DNA from: Acidimicrobiaceae bacterium
GTDB taxonomy: Bacteria; Actinomycetota; Acidimicrobiia; Acidimicrobiales; Aldehydirespiratoraceae
NCBI GenBank assembly: GCA_026706815.1
Contig: JAPOYA010000024.1
Location: 1-64,000, forward strand
Length of the DNA stretch: 64,000 nt
Direction: 5' to 3'
Part shown: positions 58,067 to 64,000 of the stretch, piece by piece
Layout of the letters: every line of letters begins with the position of its first letter
Numbering within the stretch: position 1 is the first letter of the stretch
Notes under the pieces: model-generated
The model's database searches: none
What the model saw: only the letters and a program-made list of their open reading frames with translations
What the model was told of the DNA's origin: nothing
Translations under genes and position numbers: made by a program

Positions 58067-58581
58067 CAGGCCGCTTCCCCTGCACCGTCGTCAACGTCGT
58101 GTGCGGCGGCGGCCGGCTCGAGCGCATCGGCCGGGCCTCGGTCCTCCAGTCCGACCCTGCGCACCGTCGAGGTGATCGTCCGTTCGGCCGAGGTCGCGCC
58201 TGCGGGGCCGGCCACCTGTTTGAGCGGACCCCATTCGAGCGCTCCGTTGCCGATCAGGTACACGAACGACTCGAACACCGCGAACGAGAAGATCATGATC
58301 AGCACCAACCCGAACAGACCGAGTCCGCCCTGAGCGATCGCCCACGGATAGAAGAAGACGATCTCAATGTCGAACACGACGAAGATCATCGCCACCAAGA
58401 AGAAACGGACAGGAAAGCGTTCGGGGGTCTCGCGGGCGGGGATGATCCCGCATTCATAGGGCGCCCTCTTCGGTCCGGTCGGCCTGCGGGGCGCCAGCAG
58501 GCCCGATGCGACGAAACTTCCTGCGGCGAACAGGGCGGCCAGCACGAAGAGCGCAAACAGTGGGAGGTACTGACCGATCAT
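58066..58581 (-). CDS. nuoA: NADH-quinone oxidoreductase subunit A with C-terminal extension, 14-subunit cluster
   Basis: 171 residues against a usual ~120. The three-helix core contains [15 protein letters not shown] and [16 protein letters not shown]. After [10 protein letters not shown] there is a polar Ala/Asp/Glu-rich tail of ~45 residues ending DDGAGEAA. It starts 3 bp after the upstream membrane-protein gene, joining the bc-type genes and nuo into one train. Confidence 0.93.
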   Translation of the reverse strand: MIGQYLPLFALFVLAALFAAGSFVASGLLAPRRPTGPKRAPYECGIIPARETPERFPVRFFLVAMIFVVFDIEIVFFYPWAIAQGGLGLFGLVLIMIFSFAVFESFVYLIGNGALEWGPLKQVAGPAGATSAERTITSTVRRVGLEDRGPADALEPAAAAHDVDDGAGEAA

Positions 58582-58584
58582 GTG

Positions 58585-59664
58585 CTATCCCGACCCTTTG
58601 TCGAACTCGGCTACGCGGGCCATCACTACTTTGTCCCGTTCGTGGAGCATGTAGCACAGAGCCAGGAAGATCAAGAGCGATCCGAGCGTCACCAGTGCCG
58701 GCACCAGCCGAAGGTTGCCGAGGTTGCGGATCATCACCACCGAAACGACCGGTTCGTCGGGATCGGCGATCGGGCGCTTGGGGACCTGACCGGGAAGGTT
58801 GTCGATCGACTCGGGCTGGACCGCCTGCATCTGCACGATTCCGTAGCGGGTCGGATGCTTCAACGTCAGCGCGGTGCGAATCTGCGTTTCGATCCGGTCC
58901 CAACGGCTCGGGTCCGAAGGCAGGCCGCGCTTGCCGCCTATGGTGAAGGAGTCGAGGATCTTGAACTCGTTCTGGGAGCTGAATGAGAAATCGCCGCTGT
59001 CCAACAGCATGGCGATTGCCGATGCCTGGGCTTCACCTGCTTGGGCTGTCGACAGCAAGGTCCAGCCGCCGAGGGAATCGTCGTTCTGGTTGATCAGGCC
59101 CGGTGCGACGGCGGCCAACTCGCTCAGCGTCGTCGCCCGGTTCTTGGCGTATTCCTCCTCGGCCAGCGCCTCTTGTTCTTGGGCTGTCAGGCCTTCGGTC
59201 ACATCCGCGGTGAGATCGGCGACGGTTATGACCCCGAACTCTTCGTTCGCCACTTCAATCTCGGCGCGCAGTTCGGGGTCCGTTGTGCTGCCGAGCCCTG
59301 CGTAGGCTTCGACCACCAGATCGTGCGCGGTCGGCAGATTCTCGGATCTGAGCAGCTCGGCTTCGTCGAGCGCGGCGAAGCTCAGATGCCCCTCGCCGCT
59401 GAACCCCTCGACTATCTCCACCTGTTCCCAGCGGGGCGCGTCGCCGCGGTAGCCGATGCCGTAGATCCACCAGATCGCCGCCATGATCACCATCCAGCCG
59501 AAGAACCCGGCCAGTGCTATGAGCGTGCCCAGGCGTATCCCGGAATTGGTGGCGAGCAGGAGCCACACCGAGCCCATGAGCACCACGACTCCGGTGAGGA
59601 CCGCGAGGAAGCCCCGGATCTCCGGGTCCCAGGCGAGGCCTGCAATGAGGTCAACCGCCTCCAT
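58585..59664 (-). CDS. Unrecognised membrane protein between cytochrome c and nuoA
   Basis: 359 residues. Two N-terminal membrane helices (FLAVLTGVVVLMGSVWLLLA; GTLIALAGFFGWMVIMAAIWW) precede a ~230-residue soluble region rich in Glu and Ala with possible helices (TAQEQEALAEEEYAKNRATT). One C-terminal helix follows (LVPALVTLGSLLIFLALCYML). No cofactor motif is visible. Its start overlaps the cytochrome c stop (TGATG). Context suggests an accessory or assembly subunit of the reductase or a link to complex I; no function is established. Confidence 0.75.
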   Translation of the reverse strand: MEAVDLIAGLAWDPEIRGFLAVLTGVVVLMGSVWLLLATNSGIRLGTLIALAGFFGWMVIMAAIWWIYGIGYRGDAPRWEQVEIVEGFSGEGHLSFAALDEAELLRSENLPTAHDLVVEAYAGLGSTTDPELRAEIEVANEEFGVITVADLTADVTEGLTAQEQEALAEEEYAKNRATTLSELAAVAPGLINQNDDSLGGWTLLSTAQAGEAQASAIAMLLDSGDFSFSSQNEFKILDSFTIGGKRGLPSDPSRWDRIETQIRTALTLKHPTRYGIVQMQAVQPESIDNLPGQVPKRPIADPDEPVVSVVMIRNLGNLRLVPALVTLGSLLIFLALCYMLHERDKVVMARVAEFDKGSG

Positions 59665-61001
59665 CAGAGGGTCCTCTCGTAGGCGACAATGGCGTCAATC
59701 TGCTCCGCTGTGAGGGTCGCCGGATAGGGGGTTTCGAGATCGTTGGGGATGCCGGGCCCGACGGTGTCGGTCTCGACTCTGGGTCCGAAGCCTGGCATCT
59801 GTCCATTGCCGCCCGATCCGCCCCTGCCGTATGTTGCGCCGATTGTCTGACCGTCCTCGATGAACTCCGCGTGGCTCTTCGCGGATTCGAACTGGGCCAG
59901 CGTCGAGCCTTCCCGCAGGTTGGGTCCGAAGAACCCGCCGGCCTGGTTGAGGCCGTCTTCGAAGTCCGGGATCGGCGTGTCCCGCCCGTTGACGCGCATG
60001 GTCATCTCCTCGGCCCCGCCGAAGCTGAACCCGTAGGTGTGGCATCTGGCACAGCTGTAGGTTCCCGCAGTTCCGGGGTTGGCGAACAGCAGGGCTCCGT
60101 AGGTCTTGTACTGCTCCCAGGCGTCCGAGTCGAGCTCCTCGCCCGAGTCGAGCCCCTTGCCGTTGACCAGGATGTCGAGTGCAGCCCATCTCAGGTCCTC
60201 TGCGTTCTGTTCGAGCGCCAGCGAGGCGTCTTGCTTGATTGCTATTCGCCGGGCTTCTTCGGCCACAGCTTGTGCGTCTGCAATCCATTGTCTGGCCTGC
60301 TCGTCGGTCGCCTCTTCGCCCGAGGCGGCGAGATGCGCGCGCACGGCTTGCAACACACCCGCCTCGACCTGAGCGGTGATGCGCTCGGGGGGGATCTGGA
60401 TGCTCCGCAGGTAGAACATGACTTCTTCGAGTTGTTGATCGGTCAGCGGACCGCCACCGGGGGCGCCCCACGCGGGCATCACTCCGTTTCGGCCGTAGTT
60501 GAGGGTGTGCAGGACCTCTTCTTCTGAGAACCGGGAGAACACAGTGTTGAGGGCGGGCGCGTCCCATGAGACCTGGGCGATGAAATCCCCCGATTCGGAG
60601 GTCAGTGCCACGCTGGTCGATCCTCCGGTCCCGTCGGCTCCGTGACAGGTGACGCATTGCGCGCCTTCGAGGTAGATCTCTTCGCCGCGGTTGGTGAAGA
60701 TGCGGGCGGTGTCGACGTCCCGTCCCGCTTGACGCCCCGGCTCGCCGAGCCAGTACAGCGGCAGGGACACGCCGATGATCGTGAGCATCACCAGGTTGGC
60801 GCCCAGCGCGAAGTCGAGGCGTTTGCCTTCGAGGTCTTCGTCGCGGACGTCGTCCCGGCGATTCGCGGCAAGTTCGATCTCGGAGCCGACCTCGCCCTTG
60901 GCGGCTCGGATGTTGAAGAACAGATAGACGAGTCCGCCGATGAAGACGATCGCCAGAATGACGAAGCCGATGGTTCGCTGGGTGGAAGCGGCGAGCAGCA
61001 T
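59664..61001 (-). CDS. Membrane-bound two-haem cytochrome c of the bc complex
   Basis: 445 residues. Two N-terminal helices (TIGFVILAIVFIGGLVYLFF and NLVMLTIIGVSLPLYWL) are followed by a cytochrome c domain with CVTCH at ~116-120, and a second domain with CARCH near 317. A methionine-containing AEEMTMRVNG follows the second haem. Between the haems lies a ~130-residue helical insert rich in Ala and Glu. Two haems c suit an actinobacterial-type QcrC role, passing electrons from the Rieske centre onward; exact partner unknown. Confidence 0.85.
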   Translation of the reverse strand: MLLAASTQRTIGFVILAIVFIGGLVYLFFNIRAAKGEVGSEIELAANRRDDVRDEDLEGKRLDFALGANLVMLTIIGVSLPLYWLGEPGRQAGRDVDTARIFTNRGEEIYLEGAQCVTCHGADGTGGSTSVALTSESGDFIAQVSWDAPALNTVFSRFSEEEVLHTLNYGRNGVMPAWGAPGGGPLTDQQLEEVMFYLRSIQIPPERITAQVEAGVLQAVRAHLAASGEEATDEQARQWIADAQAVAEEARRIAIKQDASLALEQNAEDLRWAALDILVNGKGLDSGEELDSDAWEQYKTYGALLFANPGTAGTYSCARCHTYGFSFGGAEEMTMRVNGRDTPIPDFEDGLNQAGGFFGPNLREGSTLAQFESAKSHAEFIEDGQTIGATYGRGGSGGNGQMPGFGPRVETDTVGPGIPNDLETPYPATLTAEQIDAIVAYERTL

Positions 61002-61019
61002 AAGGACGCAGAGAGGTTA

Positions 61020-61904
61020 CTAGTGGCTGGCTTGACCGATGCAGTTGGGCCCTTCGGCTTCCTGCCCGGTGGTGTTGATCCCGATGGCGGGGCCTTGGAT
61101 GATTGTCCCGGTGTCCACGGTGAGGGATCCGTCGACGCCGACGGACATGGCGAAGCGGTCCATCCCCCGTGGTGCTGGGCCGCCGCGTTTCTCACCCACC
61201 TGGTTGTACTGGGAACCGTGGCACGGGCACTCGAACCATTGCGAGGTGGGGCATTCAGGAACCCGGCAACCCAAGTGCGGACATTTCTGGTAGAGCGCCA
61301 CGACCCCGCCGTCGAGCCCGAGCGTGAACCCGGCTTCCATTCCGGCCAGTTCAGGACTCGAGTAGACAGCGCGGGCCTTCTCGACAGCGCCGTTGGGGTA
61401 TTCGGTGATCCACATGCGGCCGTCGGCGCGGTACAGGAACCCGTTGTTGTTGCGGATCTCGGCGAGGATGTCCGAGACGAGCCCGACTTTGATGGCAGAC
61501 CCGAACCCACCGCCGATCTGCGGCCATAGGAAGGCGATGCAGGCGACCCCGAAGCCGGACAGGCCGAGGCCGAACATCAACACGATCGAACGGTTGAAGA
61601 ACTGGCGCCGGGTCACTCCGAGGGTCTCGGGGTCCGGCGGCACGTAGGGGGCAGGCGGAGCGGGCAGGCGGCTTGCCAGCACGAGTTCTCTGCTCGCGGC
61701 TTCCCGTTGAGCGACGACTGCTTTCTCGACTTCGCGCCCGGTGAGCTCCTGGGCGGGGTCGAGCGAGTCGCTGGCGCTGTCGCGTTTGCGGGTCTCGCGT
61801 GACAGCATGCCGACCGCTTCGGAGTTCTGCCGGCCGCGCATGGCCGCGAAGGCGGACAGCACGACTAGAGCGCCCAAGACGATTATGGCGATCGTGATCG
61901 TCAT
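61020..61904 (-). CDS. Rieske iron-sulfur protein of the bc complex
   Basis: About 294 residues. Two membrane helices (TITIAIIVLGALVVLSAFA and SIVLMFGLGLSGFGVACIAF) precede the Rieske domain. Cluster ligands are in CPHLGCRV and CPCHGSQYN, separated by a CPTSQWFE insert with an extra cysteine as in other high-potential Rieske proteins. An extra N-terminal helix is also seen in actinobacterial QcrA. ATG at 61904 is preferred to the GTG three codons upstream. Confidence 0.9.
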   Translation of the reverse strand: MTITIAIIVLGALVVLSAFAAMRGRQNSEAVGMLSRETRKRDSASDSLDPAQELTGREVEKAVVAQREAASRELVLASRLPAPPAPYVPPDPETLGVTRRQFFNRSIVLMFGLGLSGFGVACIAFLWPQIGGGFGSAIKVGLVSDILAEIRNNNGFLYRADGRMWITEYPNGAVEKARAVYSSPELAGMEAGFTLGLDGGVVALYQKCPHLGCRVPECPTSQWFECPCHGSQYNQVGEKRGGPAPRGMDRFAMSVGVDGSLTVDTGTIIQGPAIGINTTGQEAEGPNCIGQASH

Positions 61905-61950
61905 GGCGTACACGCCGGAGCTTGTTCTTCGCTCGTAGCGCCTCGGTTGG

Positions 61951-61992
61951 TCAGCAGAGTGTGGTTGGCAGTCAGCAGAGTGCGGTTGGCAA
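61951..61992. repeat. Two-copy 21-bp tandem repeat in the cytochrome b/Rieske spacer
   Basis: TCAGCAGAGTGYGGTTGGCA occurs twice in a row with one base difference, within the 114-bp gap between the cytochrome b C-terminal gene and the Rieske gene. This is the longest gap in the gene train, so an internal promoter or a processing site could lie here. Confidence 0.6.
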
Positions 61993-62018
61993 GAGTGTCG
62001 TGGGTCATCAGAGTTCGA

Positions 62019-62798
62019 TCACAGTTCGAAGAAGAGGCCGGCTTCCCAGGGGAAGACGAAGTTGAATCCGGGTCCCCGGAAGAACGAGCCGATCATCACC
62101 AGCACCGCCCAGAACATGAGGTGAATGGTCATCAGCGAGATGGCGAACTTGCGGTCCTCGGGTTTGTTGGACGGGTTCTTGTCGATGTAGGGGGCGAGAA
62201 TGAGCAGGAAGATGCCGATTCCCGGGATGGTCACACCTGCAACCATCGGGTGGAACATCGTGAGCAGTTCCTGCAGGCCTAGGAAGTACCAGGGTGCTTT
62301 TGACGGGTTGGGCGTCTCGTTGAAGTTGGCGAGCTCCAACAGCGGCGCGTTCACGAATATTGAGAAGATGGTTGAGAAGGCTGTGATGAACAGGGCTGCC
62401 GCGAATTCGACCACGAGCAGATGCGGCCAGACATGCACTTTGTCCTGCGGCATCGACTTGACGTCCTGGATAGAACCGGACTTGACGACTGTCAGCAGTC
62501 GCTGAGTGTGCCCGCCGGGCCCGGTCGCCGCCGACGCGGCGGCTGCAGCAGCAGGGGCGGCGGCCGCGGGGGCTGCCGCCGCGGGCTCGTCGGCCTGGCC
62601 GCCGGCTGCGGCTTTGGCGGCCCTGGAGCGCTCAAGCAGATGCGCCGGGATCTTCGAAGCCGCTTCCTTCTGTGCTTCGGTCATCTCGGCCTCATCGCTT
62701 GCTGCCGGGTCGCCACCGGCGGCAGCTGCTTTGGCCGCCTCTGCCTTGGCGCGCGCTTCTTCTGCTCTTTTGCGAAGGTGTTCGGGGACTTCAACCAT
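62019..62798 (-). CDS. Cytochrome b C-terminal part (subunit IV-like) with N-terminal extension
   Basis: 259 residues. The last ~150 form a subunit IV-like unit of three helices, with APWYFLGLQELLTMFHP at the quinol site in the place of the PEWY motif (here KAPWY, Glu replaced by Pro one place away). The first ~105 residues are an unusual Ala/Lys/Glu-rich extension with two similar units (VPEHLRKRAEEARAK and IPAHLLERSRAAKAA) and a poly-Ala/Pro linker. It forms a split cytochrome b with the next gene upstream. Confidence 0.85.
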   Translation of the reverse strand: MVEVPEHLRKRAEEARAKAEAAKAAAAGGDPAASDEAEMTEAQKEAASKIPAHLLERSRAAKAAAGGQADEPAAAAPAAAAPAAAAAASAATGPGGHTQRLLTVVKSGSIQDVKSMPQDKVHVWPHLLVVEFAAALFITAFSTIFSIFVNAPLLELANFNETPNPSKAPWYFLGLQELLTMFHPMVAGVTIPGIGIFLLILAPYIDKNPSNKPEDRKFAISLMTIHLMFWAVLVMIGSFFRGPGFNFVFPWEAGLFFEL

Positions 62799-62817
62799 CT
62801 CCTGATCTCCTCACGAC

Positions 62818-63615
62818 CTACAGCGGACCCGAGATGCCGCCGTCTTTTCGCACGCGCCAGAAGTGGATCGCCATGAAGATGACGGCCACGAACGGGAGCA
62901 TGAGGACGTGCAGCACATACCATCGCAACAACGTGTCTGTTCCGATATCGAACCCTCCGAGCAGCACAAAACGGACTTGATCACCGAACACCGGTGTGTA
63001 CCCCATCATGTTGGTTCCAACAGTCACAGCCCAGAGGGCCAGCTGGTCCCAGGGCAGCAGGTAGCCGGTGAACGACAGCAGCAGCGTCAACGTGAGCAGG
63101 ATCACGCCGATCACCCAGTTGAACTCGCGCGGCGGTTTGTAGGCCCCGTGGTAGAAGACCCGCGCCATGTGCAAGAACACGGTCAGGACCATCAGGTGCG
63201 CGGCCCAGCGGTGCATGTTGCGGACCAAGAGTCCGAAGGTGACAGAGGTCTGCAACGTGTAGATGTCGTCCCAGGCCGCGGCTGCGGTGGGGCGATAGAA
63301 GAACATCAAGAAGATGCCGGTGATGGTCAGCAGAATGAACAGGAAGAAGGTCAGCCCACCGAGACAGAGGGTGTAGGAGACCTTCACGGCGTGACGCTTC
63401 ACCTTCACCGGGTGGAGGTGGTACATCACGCTGTTCATGATCACATAGCTGCGGTTGCGGGGGCTGTCGGTATAGCCCTTGCGGAATATCGACCCGGGCC
63501 TGAAGATCGAACTCCAGGCTTGGCTGCCTTGTATGTCATTGCCAAGCTTCGACATCTGTGCCGACAACCGCTCTTTGAGCGGCGGTTTGATGTCGTCGTC
63601 GGTATCAATTGCCAT
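62818..63615 (-). CDS. Cytochrome b N-terminal part (b6-like, di-haem)
   Basis: 265 residues with four membrane helices. Haem-ligand histidines are in RNMHRWAAHLMVLTVFLHMAR and YVLHVLMLPFVAVIFMAIHFW; GYLLPWDQLALWAVTVGTNM is the conserved quinone-site region. Length and the missing second half match b6-type proteins. It lies 19 bp upstream of the subunit IV-like gene. The ~70 residues before the first helix are a long N-terminal domain. Confidence 0.9.
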   Translation of the reverse strand: MAIDTDDDIKPPLKERLSAQMSKLGNDIQGSQAWSSIFRPGSIFRKGYTDSPRNRSYVIMNSVMYHLHPVKVKRHAVKVSYTLCLGGLTFFLFILLTITGIFLMFFYRPTAAAAWDDIYTLQTSVTFGLLVRNMHRWAAHLMVLTVFLHMARVFYHGAYKPPREFNWVIGVILLTLTLLLSFTGYLLPWDQLALWAVTVGTNMMGYTPVFGDQVRFVLLGGFDIGTDTLLRWYVLHVLMLPFVAVIFMAIHFWRVRKDGGISGPL

Positions 63616-63644
63616 GTGTTCAATCTCTCCTGCGGTGCCCGGTT

Positions 63645-64000
63645 CTAGCCGAGGCGCATTCCGTATCCGTAGCCGTGGGTATTGGTTCGCTGGTGGGCGT
63701 CACCTTCTAGCGAAGGATCGCCGACTTTGCCCATGATGATGACGCCCGTCGGGCAACGATCAACGCAGAGCGCGCACCGAGTGCAGACGTCGTCGTCGAT
63801 CGTGAAGATCACATGATCGCTCGGGTCGAGGCCCGGCTGCTCAGTGCCGATCGCTTCGTCGATGGCGTCAGGGCGCACCATGTGGATGCATTTCCACGGG
63901 CAGATATCGACACAGCCTTCGCACATGATGCACTCAGACTGATCGATGTGAATGAACTGCTTGGGCTTGACCGCCGCGCTGAGCCAGGCAGCGTCGACTT
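63645..64000 (-). CDS. Two-cluster 4Fe-4S ferredoxin, upstream of the bc complex (5' end outside window)
   Basis: The frame is open to the right edge; at least 118 residues are visible. Two cluster motifs are present, CIMCEGCVDICPWKC and CTRCALCVDRCPTGV, 46 residues apart, within a ferredoxin-like protein starting before AAVKPKQFIHIDQSE. It ends in a Gly/Tyr tail (GYGYGMRLG) 30 bp before the cytochrome b gene. It may bring electrons to the quinone pool or belong to an upstream respiratory complex; the missing part prevents a firm call. Confidence 0.8.
   Translation of the reverse strand, partial: VDAAWLSAAVKPKQFIHIDQSECIMCEGCVDICPWKCIHMVRPDAIDEAIGTEQPGLDPSDHVIFTIDDDVCTRCALCVDRCPTGVIIMGKVGDPSLEGDAHQRTNTHGYGYGMRLG

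Overview
The window is high-GC DNA with many GTG starts and long runs of same-strand, overlapping genes. It most likely comes from an actinobacterium of the class Acidimicrobiia. That placement is an inference from the actinobacterial look of the respiratory genes, the split cytochrome b and the style of the housekeeping genes; there is no rRNA here to prove it. I saw no tRNA, rRNA, CRISPR array, transposase or integrase.

Layout. 0-4 kb: the end of a Calx-beta repeat surface protein, a DUF4143 ATPase, and several remnants of gene 3' ends. 3.5-9.4 kb: minus-strand metabolic genes (membrane protein, flavin reductase, HyuA-like hydantoinase/oxoprolinase, nitroreductase, asd, HD-domain protein). 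9.6-13.3 kb: a zeta-type toxin/ParD-like antitoxin cassette that has cut a PIN gene, then a BglII-type restriction endonuclease facing an XRE-fused MT-A70 methyltransferase. This restriction unit sits between two ~330-bp copies of the 3' end of a MidA/NDUFAF7-family gene. 13.3-24.9 kb: an 11-subunit complex I operon (nuoA-D, nuoH-N, no EFG) that ends with the MidA-family methyltransferase. 25-29 kb: an unrecognised protein, a phosphotransferase, and an amino-acid ABC binding protein plus permease without an ATPase. 29.1-42.2 kb: a defence/toxin island with a small protein plus retropepsin-like pair, a damaged class 1 DISARM operon led by three unrecognised genes, and vapBC, bounded by related vapC 3' sequences. 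42.3-64 kb: a complete 14-subunit nuo operon directly downstream of a quinol:cytochrome c reductase with split cytochrome b, a Rieske protein and a two-haem cytochrome c, preceded by a partial ferredoxin.

How the parts fit. The right-hand 22 kb is one continuous gene train that can carry electrons from NADH through quinone to cytochrome c. The left-hand complex I lacks the NADH-oxidising module and must take electrons from another donor. Between and beside these conserved operons lie accessory modules (restriction-modification, DISARM, toxin-antitoxin, DUF4143 ATPases). Their borders are repeatedly marked by partial copies of gene 3' ends, which suggests a shared insertion or recombination history. 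The DISARM locus looks inactivated: drmD has a one-base frameshift, and drmMI and drmA appear joined by a deletion that removed the methyltransferase catalytic half and the helicase ATP-binding half. The best candidates for something new are the three-gene DISARM leader, the restriction unit flanked by gene-tail repeats with its palindrome, and a predicted coiled-coil insert of about 145 residues in the second NuoL.
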